From the IMG/VR virus record IMGVR_UViG_3300032235_000249, positions 1 through 39,555 of that record: 39,555 nt of DNA, one strand, 5' to 3'. The position numbers and the translations under genes are program-made. This stretch comes from a virus. Positions 20,436 through 28,893 of the stretch are shown in pieces. The notes beneath the pieces were generated by a model. It saw only the letters and a program-made list of their open reading frames with translations, made no database searches and was not told where the DNA came from. The first letter of the stretch is position 1, and every line of letters starts with the position of its first letter.

Positions 20436-22435
20436 CAGACCTGACCAATATCCTCGGCGGGCCTTGGTCACCGCCTGCAAAGATCGAGCCTGATCCACCG
20501 GAAATACAACTCAAAAGGGCGATGGAAGCGGCTGGATTGACACCGCCCGCTCAGGTGGTGCTGGACGGAAAGCTGCACCGATTCCAATCGGGCACAAAGG
20601 GAACGGCGGGCAAAGGCGACAAGTCGGGCTGGTACGCGGCCTTTAGCGATGGCGTGCCCGCTGGCCGGTTTGGATGTTGGCGCATGGGGATGGAAGTGCC
20701 GTGGCGCGCTGACATTGGCAGATCGCTTACGCCAGCCGAAGAAATGGCGAATGCCCGACGGATGGCAGAAGCCAAGCGTTTAAGAGATGCCGAAGATGCG
20801 CGGGGCCGTGAAGTGGCAGCGTCAACTGTTGCGCAGATTTGGGCCGATTGCACGGGTGCTGATGCTGGTCATCCATACCTAATGCGCAAAGGTATCCAGC
20901 CGAACGGGGCAAGGGTGACAGGTGACGGGCGGCTGGTCGTTCCGCTCTACAACCGCGATGGCGCGCTAACCTCGCTGCAATACATCGATCCAGAAGGCGG
21001 CAAGCTATACCATAGCGGCGGTCAAACCGGCGGTTGCTTCTGGATGATCGGCACAATGGACGAACCGGGCGTTGTGTATGTTGCCGAAGGTTTTGCCACT
21101 GCCGCGACAATTCACGAAGCCACAAACCGTCCGTGCGCGGTGGCCTACAGTGCATCTAACCTGCCAGCCGTGGCCGAAGCGCTTGGCGGGGACGTGACAA
21201 TCGTCGCTGATAACGACGCTTCAGGCGTTGGGCAGAAGTACGCCGATCAGGCCGCAGCAAAGCATGGTGCGCGCGTTGTAATCCCTCCCGCGCTTGGCGA
21301 TGCAAACGACTATGCGCAAGCGGGCGGTGATCTCACGGCCTTACTTACTCCGGCCGTAGACGACTGGCTTATACCAGCGGACGACTTCGCCACAAAGCCC
21401 GCGCCAATCCGGTGGCTTGTTAAGCACTGGCTGCAAGAGCAAGCCCTAATAATGGTGCATGGGCCAAGCGGTGGGGGAAAGACTTTTGTCGTTCTCGATT
21501 GGTGCCTGACAATCGCTGCGTCGTTAGCGGATTGGAATGGGCACCGCGTAAAGTCTGGCGCGGTGGTCTACTTAGCCGGTGAAGGTCACCACGGTTTGCG
21601 GTCCCGTGTGGCAGTGTGGAAGCAAGAGCGGCATAAAGGCGCATTGGCAATGTGGCTTTCCCGTGCCGGTTGTGATCTCAACACGGCAGAAGGTTACAGG
21701 CGTGTAGTGGATGCCGTGCGCGCATTGCCGGAGTGTCCTAGTTTAATCGTTGTGGACACGCTGCACCGCTTTCTCGCGGGGGATGAGAATAGCGCGCAGG
21801 ATGCCAAGACAATGATAGACGCTTGCGGGGCACTTATGGCGGAGTTTGGATGCTCGGTGCTGCTAGTCCACCATACAGGCGTAAGTGATGAGGCACAACA
21901 CCGAGCGCGTGGCTCTAGCGCATGGAAGGGTGCATTAGACATTGAGGTGTCAATCATACCAGGACGCAATGGACAGCCAATGCAGATCGTTCAACGCAAA
22001 AGTAAGGACGCCGAGGAAGCCGCGCCGATTTACGCCGAACTACGCAGCGTGGCGATTAACGGTTGGTTTGACGAGGATGGCGAAGCGGTAACAAGCGCCC
22101 TCGTGGTTCCGGTGGACGCGCCAGCAGAGAGGGTGAAGGATAGTCCGCTGGATAAGCACAAGCGTATTTTCGAAAATGCTTGGTGGGCTTCAGGGGCAGA
22201 AGATCGCGACTGCACGCCGTACCTCTCGCGGTCGGCATTTATCGCCTACTTGCTAGATGCAGGGTTGGTAAAATCGGAAGCCAGCGCGAAGCAATATGCG
22301 AAACCAAGTGTGCCAGAAAAGCCGATTGGCGCTCTTACAATGGCTGGGATAATTCATCCTTTTGAGCATGGTTGGGCGGTAACTTGCGACGTTTTTGCCA
22401 GCGCGCTGATGATGGCTCGAAATGGTGGCCAGTAA
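20432..22435 (+). CDS. Replication protein: Toprim primase fused to RecA-like helicase
   Basis: The product has 667 residues from a GTG overlapping the HTH gene. An N-terminal region (1-150) resembles phage P4/plasmid primase-type domains. The Toprim domain lies at about 205-290, with YVAEGFATA (214-222) and VADNDASG (257-264) as metal-binding motifs. A RepA/RecA-like ATPase follows: Walker A GPSGGGKT at 344-351, Walker B VVDTLHR near 440, and LLVHHTG near 480 as sensor. The C-terminal part (560-667) is unassigned and may bind DNA. This single protein could make primers and unwind the origin; the GGTAAC cluster that follows is a candidate target. Confidence 0.9.
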   Translation: MTDLTNILGGPWSPPAKIEPDPPEIQLKRAMEAAGLTPPAQVVLDGKLHRFQSGTKGTAGKGDKSGWYAAFSDGVPAGRFGCWRMGMEVPWRADIGRSLTPAEEMANARRMAEAKRLRDAEDARGREVAASTVAQIWADCTGADAGHPYLMRKGIQPNGARVTGDGRLVVPLYNRDGALTSLQYIDPEGGKLYHSGGQTGGCFWMIGTMDEPGVVYVAEGFATAATIHEATNRPCAVAYSASNLPAVAEALGGDVTIVADNDASGVGQKYADQAAAKHGARVVIPPALGDANDYAQAGGDLTALLTPAVDDWLIPADDFATKPAPIRWLVKHWLQEQALIMVHGPSGGGKTFVVLDWCLTIAASLADWNGHRVKSGAVVYLAGEGHHGLRSRVAVWKQERHKGALAMWLSRAGCDLNTAEGYRRVVDAVRALPECPSLIVVDTLHRFLAGDENSAQDAKTMIDACGALMAEFGCSVLLVHHTGVSDEAQHRARGSSAWKGALDIEVSIIPGRNGQPMQIVQRKSKDAEEAAPIYAELRSVAINGWFDEDGEAVTSALVVPVDAPAERVKDSPLDKHKRIFENAWWASGAEDRDCTPYLSRSAFIAYLLDAGLVKSEASAKQYAKPSVPEKPIGALTMAGIIHPFEHGWAVTCDVFASALMMARNGGQ

Positions 22436-22440
22436 CAAGC

Positions 22441-22584
22441 GGTAACTTTTAGAAGTTACCGATGAAATGTAATGTTTTCAGGCATTTATCATATTAGGTA
22501 ACAAAGGCGGTAACAAAATGGGGGCAGAAGTGAGGGCGGTAACGTACGGTAACAACCCCCTTTAGGGGGTGTTACCCTGTTACC
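22441..22584. repeat. Iteron-like cluster of GGTAAC repeats (candidate origin or regulatory site)
   Basis: Eight copies of GGTAAC in either direction lie within 144 bp: plus at 22441, 22497, 22509, 22538 and 22548; minus at 22455, 22571 and 22579. Many extend to GCGGTAACA. Two more occur inside the end of the primase gene (22087 and 22378). One pair forms a hairpin (22548-22576; arms GGTAACA-A-CCCCC with GGGGGTGTTACC, loop TTTA) that could also terminate transcription. Repeats just after a replication gene suggest an origin; an operator is the alternative. Confidence 0.65.
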
Positions 22585-22635
22585 GCTCGATGCTCACGCC
22601 TATTTCACACTCCGTACCAGCCCGCAAAATAACCA

Positions 22636-22663
22636 TTGACACCCCCTCGCATAATGCTAGTGT
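22636..22663 (+). promoter_or_regulatory. Putative promoter
   Basis: TTGACA (22636-22641) and TAGTGT (22658-22663) are 16 bp apart; a TAATGC stretch lies between. It precedes the 57-residue gene at 22702 and may feed the late genes. The -35 box is consensus and the -10 is weak. Confidence 0.5.
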
Positions 22664-22701
22664 GTGGTTATTGGGATTGACCCAGCCGAAAGGATTTTGA
22701 G

Positions 22702-22875
22702 ATGGAAATTACAACGCTTCGTTCACGGGTTGGAACTTATCACAAGGGCTACACTCAAGGTAGCGCATTTTGTAATTCACGGATGGGCGTTTCTGTCGCT
22801 ACCGCAAACGATGTAGCGCGTGCTGCTGATCACATGTTTTGTGAAAAGTGTTTTCCAAACGGGAGGCCAGCATGA
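22702..22875 (+). CDS. Hypothetical small protein with CxxC
   Basis: The product has 57 residues, with AAAGGA upstream of the ATG. The last part holds FCEKCFPNG, and a further cysteine occurs at 24 (AFCNSRMG), so it may bind a metal ion. It is coupled to the next gene (ATGA). No family is recognised. Confidence 0.6.
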   Translation: MEITTLRSRVGTYHKGYTQGSAFCNSRMGVSVATANDVARAADHMFCEKCFPNGRPA

Positions 22876-23072
22876 CCCCCACCCAATTCAAAGCCGGACG
22901 CAACGCCCTCGGCCTATCCCAACACGCAATGGCCCGCGCTCTCAACATGGGCACACACGGCTGGCAGTCTATCCTCCGCTGGGAAAAAGACGGCACAACA
23001 GTACCAGGCCCTGCACAAGTCGCTATGCGGTTTATGCTGCGGGATGCTGGGGTAACGGTGGAGGGGTTGTGA
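22872..23072 (+). CDS. Small HTH (XRE-type) protein
   Basis: The product has 66 residues. The pattern FKAGRNALGLSQHAMARALNMG, then GWQSILRWEKDG, is a classic XRE helix-turn-helix (compare LGLSQ-x-MA-x-ALN and I-RWE). It probably regulates transcription of the late or middle genes. The start overlaps the preceding stop, and the stop overlaps the next start. Confidence 0.8.
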   Translation: MTPTQFKAGRNALGLSQHAMARALNMGTHGWQSILRWEKDGTTVPGPAQVAMRFMLRDAGVTVEGL

Positions 23073-23227
23073 TGGGCGATGTTGTCGGATTTGTTGCAAG
23101 CGATGCCTACAAGCGTGAGCAGCGTGAACATAACAAGCGCGTTAGCTTTTTGGTGGAGCAATTTAAAAATCACACGCCGTCACAATTTGACGAATACGAC
23201 CGATCTGATTCTGACAAACAAATTTAA
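23072..23227 (+). CDS. Hypothetical small charged protein
   Basis: The product has 51 residues from an ATG overlapping the upstream stop (TGATG), with GAGGGG upstream. It is highly charged and helical (SDAYKREQREHNKRVSFLVE), ending in an acidic tail. It shows no motif. Its stop codon lies in the first of the two hairpins that follow. Confidence 0.6.
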   Translation: MGDVVGFVASDAYKREQREHNKRVSFLVEQFKNHTPSQFDEYDRSDSDKQI

Positions 23228-23283
23228 CCCGCGTCACTCCCGAACGGGTTAAACGGGCCAGCTATCCCCCGAATGGCTGGCCC
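23224..23283 (+). terminator. Two tandem hairpins before the late genes
   Basis: TTAACCCG (23224-23231) pairs with CGGGTTAA (23245-23252), and GGGCCAGC (23255-23262) with GCTGGCCC (23276-23283). Both stems are perfect 8 bp. There is no T-run. They separate the early small genes from the strong ribosome site AGGAGGT of the first late gene. Confidence 0.55.
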
Positions 23284-23300
23284 CACTTGCAGGAGGTGGT

Positions 23301-23897
23301 ATGAGTGTCTTTGATCCATACATCCAAAATGGCTTAGGTGTTCGCAGCGCTGTGGCGCAGAAAGCGTATCATGATGCGCAGGCTCAATCTGGGCTGCAAA
23401 ACGCGGTGGCATATCAGAACGCTTTGCACGGCTTGGCGCAGGCCGACCCATACCGGAACGCAGGCGGATTAGGCTTAGGTCTGCAACTTAGCAGCCGTGA
23501 AGGCCATATGACGCTACCAAACGCAGGCACGGGCGTAATTACCGAGACGCCCAAAGGCCATCGCACGCCAGAAGAGATACAAGCACAGCTTGAAGCGCGG
23601 TATGCTGAAATGGAAGCGGAAGCTGAGCGTATGGCTAAGGCAGCGTTGACAGCTTGCAGCACTTGCCGGTGGCGCCACGGGGCCTTTTGTAAACAACCAT
23701 TGGTAACCGGAGTGAAGCCCAAAGCAATCCTAACAGTTGACGCTTGGAAACCTAAAGGTGACGAGGCATATCTCTGCGGCCCTGAAAAAGCACTATGGGA
23801 GCCAAAGCTAACACGCTGGCAGAAATTCATGGAATGGATGCACCGCATGATCGACCGCTTGGAAGCCCCACTTGCATTAACGAGCGGGAAGGGGTAA
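23301..23897 (+). CDS. Hypothetical protein before terminase, with cysteine site
   Basis: The product has 198 residues from an ATG with AGGAGG upstream. The N-terminal half is glutamine/alanine-rich and helical (VAQKAYHDAQAQSGLQNAVA). A second helix (EEIQAQLEARYAEMEAEAER) leads to a cysteine region (ACSTCRWRHGAFCKQP and YLCGPEKALW). The C-terminus is tryptophan-rich. The position just before terminase small suggests a packaging or head-related role, but I recognise no family. Confidence 0.65.
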   Translation: MSVFDPYIQNGLGVRSAVAQKAYHDAQAQSGLQNAVAYQNALHGLAQADPYRNAGGLGLGLQLSSREGHMTLPNAGTGVITETPKGHRTPEEIQAQLEARYAEMEAEAERMAKAALTACSTCRWRHGAFCKQPLVTGVKPKAILTVDAWKPKGDEAYLCGPEKALWEPKLTRWQKFMEWMHRMIDRLEAPLALTSGKG

Positions 23898-23907
23898 GTT
23901 TGGCGTT

Positions 23908-24246
23908 ATGACCGATGTCAATAAACAAGTGACGGATACTGGAAAGCGCAAACCCCCTGCCGCTGGCAAAGGCCGTCCAAAAGGCGCGGTGAATAAGCTG
24001 ACCAAAACAATCCGTGAAGCTGTCGAAATTTCTTTCGCGCAAGTTGGCGGCGCTGATTACCTTGCACAGATGGCGGTAGAGCAACCCGTCGCTTACATGA
24101 CGTTGCTAGGCAAGATTATCCCGCAGCAAGTCGAGATGTCCGGCAAAGACGGCGCGGCAATCCAACTGGAGCAGGTTAAGAATGACGCAGCAGCTTTCAC
24201 CAGCGCAGTTGTTGGCCTCTCTGCCCGAAGCGGAACGGCAGGCTAA
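23908..24246 (+). CDS. terS: Terminase small subunit-like protein
   Basis: The product has 112 residues. A basic, proline/glycine-rich N-terminus (GKRKPPAAGKGRPKGAVNKL) resembles the AT-hook-like start of many small phage terminase subunits. It is followed by helices (IREAVEISFAQVGGADYLAQ, then VAYMTLLGKIIPQQVEM) as in DUF5681-like or similar proteins. It overlaps the large subunit gene by 65 nt. It would recognise the packaging site. The call leans mainly on position and the basic N-terminal pattern. Confidence 0.75.
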   Translation: MTDVNKQVTDTGKRKPPAAGKGRPKGAVNKLTKTIREAVEISFAQVGGADYLAQMAVEQPVAYMTLLGKIIPQQVEMSGKDGAAIQLEQVKNDAAAFTSAVVGLSARSGTAG

Positions 24247-25513
24247 ACTTGACGCGCTGCCGGACGCTGTAAAAGCACAACTCCGGTGGCATTGGCCATT
24301 TTGGGCGCGACCAAACCAGCTTGCACCTGATGGCGATTGGCGAACGTGGCTAATCCTTGCAGGCCGTGGATTCGGCAAGACCGAAGCAGGCGCGCAATGG
24401 GTTAGGGACCGTGTCGAGAATGGCGCGCGATCCATCGCACTTATCGCAGAGACGCAAAAAGACTTGGAGGAGGTCATGGTTGCGCGGTTGCTTAAGATCA
24501 GCCCGCCACACATGATGCCAAAGGTCCGCTACAAGCCGGTGCGATTGATATGGCCAAACGGTGCGGAGGCGTTGGGATACAACGGGACCGAGCCTGACCA
24601 GTTGCGCGGGCCGGAGTTTGACACCGCATGGGTAGATGAACTAGCGAAGTACCGCTATGCCCGCGAGTTGTGGGATATGCTGCAATTCACCATGCGATCA
24701 GGTGATGACCCCCGCGTTCTGGCGACGACGACGCCTCGTCCTATCCCTGTCTTGCGTGAGATCATGGCGAACCCGTCAACGATTATCACTCGCGGTTCGA
24801 CGATGGACAACAAGGACAACCTTGCCGAAGCGTTTATCGATGCCGTGGTGTCTAAATACGCGGGCACAAGGCTTGGCAGGCAAGAGCTTGACGGCGAGAT
24901 ACTAGACGACGTTCCCGGCGCATTGTGGACGCGTGCGATGTTGGAAAACGCTGTAGCGGATAGCGTGCCTGAAATGTCGCGTGTTGTTGTCGCTATCGAT
25001 CCATCGGGAACGGATGGCGCAAGTGATGACGGTGATAGCGTTGGCATCGTAGTTATAGGGCGCGGCATTGATGGGCGCGGATATGTGCTTGAGGATTTAA
25101 CCTGCAAGCTATCGCCTGATGGCTGGGCAAGGCGTGCATGTGAGGCGTATCATCGTTGGGGCGCTGACAGGCTGGTAGCAGAGCGCAACTTCGGTGGCGC
25201 AATGGTCAAGAGCGTTATTCGCACGGCTGATGCGACGGTGGCTTACAAGGAAGTGACTGCAAGCCGTGGCAAGACAGCACGGGCAGAGCCAATCGCCGCG
25301 CTGTATGAGCAAGGCCGTGTGTCGCATGTGCGGGGATTGGCAGAGCTTGAGGATCAAATGACGCTGATGACCATGAGTGGTTATGCCGGTGAAGGTTCGC
25401 CTGATAGGGTTGACGCGATGGTGTGGGGATTGACCGAGGTAATGCTTGGGCACCAGAAACCGCAGATCGAACGAGCCGACGCTGCCCCCCTTCCAACGGC
25501 GAGTAAGTGGTGA
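24182..25513 (+). CDS. terL: Terminase large subunit
   Basis: The product has 443 residues. The ATPase holds LAGRGFGKT (Walker A, 59-67) and AWVDE (Walker B, 149-153). The nuclease domain begins with VVAIDPSG (about 270-276), has a second acidic cluster near VLEDLTC (about 304), and ends with DRVDAMVWGL (about 407-416). These are the standard motor and endonuclease motifs of TerL. It drives headful packaging into the procapsid. The ATG lies inside terS, with GGAG upstream. Confidence 0.95.
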   Translation: MTQQLSPAQLLASLPEAERQAKLDALPDAVKAQLRWHWPFWARPNQLAPDGDWRTWLILAGRGFGKTEAGAQWVRDRVENGARSIALIAETQKDLEEVMVARLLKISPPHMMPKVRYKPVRLIWPNGAEALGYNGTEPDQLRGPEFDTAWVDELAKYRYARELWDMLQFTMRSGDDPRVLATTTPRPIPVLREIMANPSTIITRGSTMDNKDNLAEAFIDAVVSKYAGTRLGRQELDGEILDDVPGALWTRAMLENAVADSVPEMSRVVVAIDPSGTDGASDDGDSVGIVVIGRGIDGRGYVLEDLTCKLSPDGWARRACEAYHRWGADRLVAERNFGGAMVKSVIRTADATVAYKEVTASRGKTARAEPIAALYEQGRVSHVRGLAELEDQMTLMTMSGYAGEGSPDRVDAMVWGLTEVMLGHQKPQIERADAAPLPTASKW

Positions 25514-25524
25514 TATAGGGGGTG

Positions 25525-25630
25525 TGCTGCGGCGCGATGGCTGAGAGGTTTAAGGCATAGTTCGCGACTAGGGGCAGGAAGGGGCGTCCCTTCGGCATCC
25601 GTGGGTTCGAATCCCACTCACGTTGCAGCA
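25525..25630 (+). tRNA. tRNA-like element, type II (Ser-like) but degenerate
   Basis: Acceptor-like strand GGCGCGA (25531-25537), then TGGCTGAGAGGTTTAAGGC as D-arm (T8 G9, stem GCT/GGC), a long variable arm (AAGGG-gcgt-CCCTT, 25579-25592), and a perfect T-arm (GTGGG-TTCGAAT-CCCAC, 25601-25617). The 3' strand TCACGTT pairs with two wobbles and one mismatch. A further six bases on each side (TGCTGC and GCAGCA) extend the helix to 13 bp. The anticodon arm is not canonical: TAGT-tcgcg-ACTA has a 5-nt loop, while the alternative 7-nt loop TTCGCGA has a poor stem. CCA is not encoded. It may be a relic or a structural RNA. Confidence 0.5.
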
Positions 25631-25648
25631 ACCAAAGAGGAACCAGAT

Positions 25649-25855
25649 ATGAGCATCTTTCCGTTGTATGACGTTGGATTTTGGGGTTCAAACACACCAG
25701 AGCCAACGGATAGGATTATGCAGGTTTCTGCTGGTGAAAGAACTTTGCATTTAGCTATACCTGTTGGCGTAAGTGATTGTGACGCTATCAAGGCTGCTCA
25801 TTCTCGTGGTTGGTGCGTGTATCCCTTGAAACCAGCAAACTTGCCACCCGCCTAA
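25649..25855 (+). CDS. Hypothetical protein between terminase and portal
   Basis: The product has 68 residues from an ATG with AGAGGA upstream. Beta-strands predominate (SIFPLYDVGFWGSNTPEP, then ERTLHLAIPVGVSD), followed by a short helix. No family is recognised. The tRNA-like element precedes it, so both were perhaps inserted together between terminase and portal. Confidence 0.55.
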   Translation: MSIFPLYDVGFWGSNTPEPTDRIMQVSAGERTLHLAIPVGVSDCDAIKAAHSRGWCVYPLKPANLPPA

Positions 25856-25911
25856 CACCGTGCTAAACACAAGCGCCCATCGTCGCGATGACAGACGGGC
25901 CAGAGGTGTAA

Positions 25912-27951
25912 ATGGCGCGACCTTCCAAGACCGAACGCGAGCAATCCGTACTAACGGAAGCCAAGGCGCAGTTTGACGCCACGCAATCCGCAAACCGCGA
26001 TGAACGTCGCCAATGTGTTGAGGATAGGCGCTTCTATTCGATCACCGGCGCGCAATGGGAAGGCCCTCTAGGTGAGCAGTTCGAGAACCGCCCCAAGCTG
26101 GAAAACAACAAGGTCCATCAAGGCGTTCTGCGGATTATCAATGAGTACCGCAACAACCGCATTACCGTGGACTTCGTGGCCAAGGATGGCAGCGAGGACG
26201 ATCTAGCGGACGTATGCGACGGGCTTTACCGCGCTGATGAACAGGACAGTTGCGCTGAGGAAGCTTACGACAACGCTTTTGAGGAAGCGGCTGGCGGTGG
26301 CTTTGGTGCATGGCGTCTGCGCACGGTTTACGAAGACGAATACGACGACGAGAACGACAAGCAGCGCATTCGGATTGAACCGATCTATGACGCTGACACG
26401 TCCGTCTATTTCGATGTAAACGCTAAGCGGCAAGACAAGTCCGACGCAAAGCACGCGTTTGTTGTTTACAGCATGGCGCGCGATGCGTTCAAAGAAGAAT
26501 ACGGCGATGATCCGGCAACGTGGCCTAAGGACGTAAACACGACGTTCTTCGATTGGAACACGCCTGACGTAACGTACCTGGCCGAATATTACCGCGTTGA
26601 GGAAGTCCGCGAGACTGTCCGCACGTTTGCCACCGAAGAGGGTGACGCGGTAAAATACACCGACGACGAACTCGACGACATGGGCGAAAAGCTCATTGGC
26701 GAAGAACCGGACGACGACGCAACCGCTATTGAAGCTGCTCTGGCCGATCTTGAACGGAAGGGGGTGATCGAGGTTAAGGCGCGCAAGGTCAAACGCAAGA
26801 AAGTGCGCAAGTACATTCTTTGCGGCGCGCGTATTCTTGAAGACTGCGGTTACATCGCTGGCAAGAACATTCCCATCGTTCCGGCATACGGCAAGCGGTG
26901 GTTTGTCGATAACATTGAACGCTGCATGGGCGCGGTGCGATTGGCGAAAGACCCGCAGCGCGTTTATAACATGGTCATTTCAACTACCGCAGAGCTTGCC
27001 GCGTTGGGTTCGCAGCGCTTGCCGATATTCCTGTCCGAACAAGTGGCAGGCTTGCAGCAAGAGTGGGCAGACGCGAACCTTAAGCGTTATCCGTTCATGC
27101 GGATTAATTCGATTGAGGGCGCTGACGGTTCGGTTCAACCGGCCGGACCTGTCGGTTATCTGGATCCGCCTGTAATGCCTCCCGTGCTGGTTGCATTGAT
27201 CCAGCAAATGTCGGCAGACATGAACGAGCTTTTGGGCATGAACCAAGGCGCGGAACAGTTGGTATCGAACATCAGCGGTAAAGCCGTTGAAATGATCCAG
27301 CAGCGTCTGGATATGCAGTCCTACATCTTCATGTCGAACTTCGCCAAGGCAATGCGCCGTTGCGGTGAGATATGGCTATCGATGGCCAAAGACATTTACG
27401 TTGAAGACGAGCGCGCCATGAAATCCATAGGCGAGCAAGGCGATGTTTCGACGGTCAAACTTGCCGTGCCGGTGCTGGATGACACTGGCGCAGAGGTGGT
27501 CAAGAACGACCTTGGCAAAGCAGACTTCGACGTTGCGGTAGACGTTGGACCTTCGTTCACATCGCGCCGTGATGCTTTGGTGCGGATGTTGACCGGCCTG
27601 TTGCAAATGACCAGCGATCCGCAAGATGCCAAGGTTATTCAAAGCCTGATTATGATGAACGCGGAAGGCGAAGGCTTGGCCGACGTTAACCGGTTCTACC
27701 GCAAGCAGCTTGTCGGAATGGGTGTGATTGAGCCTAACGACGAGGAGCGCGCTGCAATGGCTGCACAGGCCGAGCAGGAAGTGCCACCGGCTGCGGGTGA
27801 TCAGTTGGCTATGGCAATGGCAGGCAAAGAGCAGGCGCTTACGCAAAAGGCTGTTGCTGACACTGAAAAGTCGATTGCCGATGCTGAAAAGACGCGGGCA
27901 GAGACTGTCGAGATTATGACCGGCCTCGGTCGGGATATGGGTAGCGCTTAA
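25912..27951 (+). CDS. P22-type portal protein
   Basis: The product has 679 residues, close to the 725 of P22 gp1. The P22-portal signature is visible: DRRFYSITGAQWEG near the N-terminus, RPKLENNKVHQGVLRIINEY, then FVDNIERCMGAVRLAKDPQR and the clip/wing region. The C-terminal 60 residues form a barrel-like helix (EQALTQKAVADTEKSIADAE), as in the P22 portal barrel. It forms the 12-subunit ring through which DNA enters. It is followed closely by the scaffold gene. Confidence 0.93.
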   Translation: MARPSKTEREQSVLTEAKAQFDATQSANRDERRQCVEDRRFYSITGAQWEGPLGEQFENRPKLENNKVHQGVLRIINEYRNNRITVDFVAKDGSEDDLADVCDGLYRADEQDSCAEEAYDNAFEEAAGGGFGAWRLRTVYEDEYDDENDKQRIRIEPIYDADTSVYFDVNAKRQDKSDAKHAFVVYSMARDAFKEEYGDDPATWPKDVNTTFFDWNTPDVTYLAEYYRVEEVRETVRTFATEEGDAVKYTDDELDDMGEKLIGEEPDDDATAIEAALADLERKGVIEVKARKVKRKKVRKYILCGARILEDCGYIAGKNIPIVPAYGKRWFVDNIERCMGAVRLAKDPQRVYNMVISTTAELAALGSQRLPIFLSEQVAGLQQEWADANLKRYPFMRINSIEGADGSVQPAGPVGYLDPPVMPPVLVALIQQMSADMNELLGMNQGAEQLVSNISGKAVEMIQQRLDMQSYIFMSNFAKAMRRCGEIWLSMAKDIYVEDERAMKSIGEQGDVSTVKLAVPVLDDTGAEVVKNDLGKADFDVAVDVGPSFTSRRDALVRMLTGLLQMTSDPQDAKVIQSLIMMNAEGEGLADVNRFYRKQLVGMGVIEPNDEERAAMAAQAEQEVPPAAGDQLAMAMAGKEQALTQKAVADTEKSIADAEKTRAETVEIMTGLGRDMGSA

Positions 27952-27966
27952 AGAGGAGTTACGCGC

Positions 27967-28758
27967 ATGGACGAAGACGAGGTTATTGATACGCCCGAAG
28001 CTGAAACGCTTGATCCTGTAACGGAAGCGCCGGTTGAACCGGAAGGCGATCTGGTTGTTCAAATTGGCGACGAGGAGCCGGAAGCGGAACCGGAACAAGC
28101 GCCGGAATGGGTGCGCGATCTACGCAAGCGTGACCGTGAAAACCAGAAGCGCATTAAAGAGCTTGAAGCGCAACTGAATAAGCCCGCCGAAGTGTCCGCG
28201 CTTCCTGCTAAGCCAAAGCTGGATGATTTCGATTACGACACGGACGCATTCGAAGTGGCGCTTGAAGGGTGGTATGATGCCAAGCGGGCGCATGACCAGC
28301 GTGAATCCGATGCTCAGCGCGAGGTAGAACGGGCGCAGCAATCATGGCAAGCCAAGGTGCAGACGTACACCGAAGCTAAGGCCAAGGTTCCGTTCCCTGA
28401 CTTTGATGATGCCGAAGCGTTCGTCCAAGACACGTTCGATGTGACGCAACAGGGCCTGCTGATCAAGGTTGCCAAGGATGCGCCAACGCTGATCTATGCG
28501 TTGGGCAAGAATCCAAAGAAGGCGGCGGAACTTGCAGGCATCAAGGACTATGCCGAATTTGTGGCTGAAGCTGTGCGATTGGAATTGAACGTGAAGACGA
28601 CCCGCAAGCCTGCAACATCGCCTGAGCGCACGGTTTCCGTCCCCACCGGCACAGGCGTTGCCAGCACAGACAACACGCTTGAGCGGTTGCGTGAAGATGC
28701 TGCCAAAACCGGCGACTTTAGCAAGGTGATGGCTTACAAGAGGTCGATGCGGGCCTAG
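27967..28758 (+). CDS. Scaffolding protein
   Basis: The product has 263 residues. The N-terminus is very acidic (about residues 1-50), followed by a coiled-coil helix (DLRKRDRENQKRIKELEAQL) and further long helices (WYDAKRAHDQRESDAQREVE). The C-terminal end is short and basic (AYKRSMRA), as in P22 gp8, where such a tail binds the coat. It lies between portal and coat, the P22 position. A GAGGAG-like site precedes the ATG. Confidence 0.85.
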   Translation: MDEDEVIDTPEAETLDPVTEAPVEPEGDLVVQIGDEEPEAEPEQAPEWVRDLRKRDRENQKRIKELEAQLNKPAEVSALPAKPKLDDFDYDTDAFEVALEGWYDAKRAHDQRESDAQREVERAQQSWQAKVQTYTEAKAKVPFPDFDDAEAFVQDTFDVTQQGLLIKVAKDAPTLIYALGKNPKKAAELAGIKDYAEFVAEAVRLELNVKTTRKPATSPERTVSVPTGTGVASTDNTLERLREDAAKTGDFSKVMAYKRSMRA

Positions 28759-28768
28759 CTTGCACTGC

Positions 28769-28893
28769 GGGGCGATGCGTGTTAAACATCGCCCCAAGCC
28801 TTCGCGCGGCTATAAACGCGCAGTCCATAGGTAGCCGCCGACCTGAATAGGCGAGTTCCGAACCGGGCATCTAAGCCCTTTTCCGTTCTCGCC
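28769..28893 (+). promoter_or_regulatory. Structured leader of the coat gene
   Basis: A perfect 9-bp hairpin (GGGGCGATG 28769-28777, CATCGCCCC 28787-28795) lies just after the scaffold stop. A second, nested structure follows: GGCGAG (28850-28855) with CTCGCC (28888-28893) outside and GGGC (28865-28868) with GCCC (28875-28878) inside. AGGAG then precedes the coat ATG. It could act as processing or stability element to raise coat expression over scaffold. Confidence 0.5.

Noticed and set aside
27376-28098. Minus-strand open frame of 240 codons opposite portal and scaffold
   Set aside because: Arginine/histidine/leucine-rich shadow of acidic coding sequence in the portal and scaffold genes.
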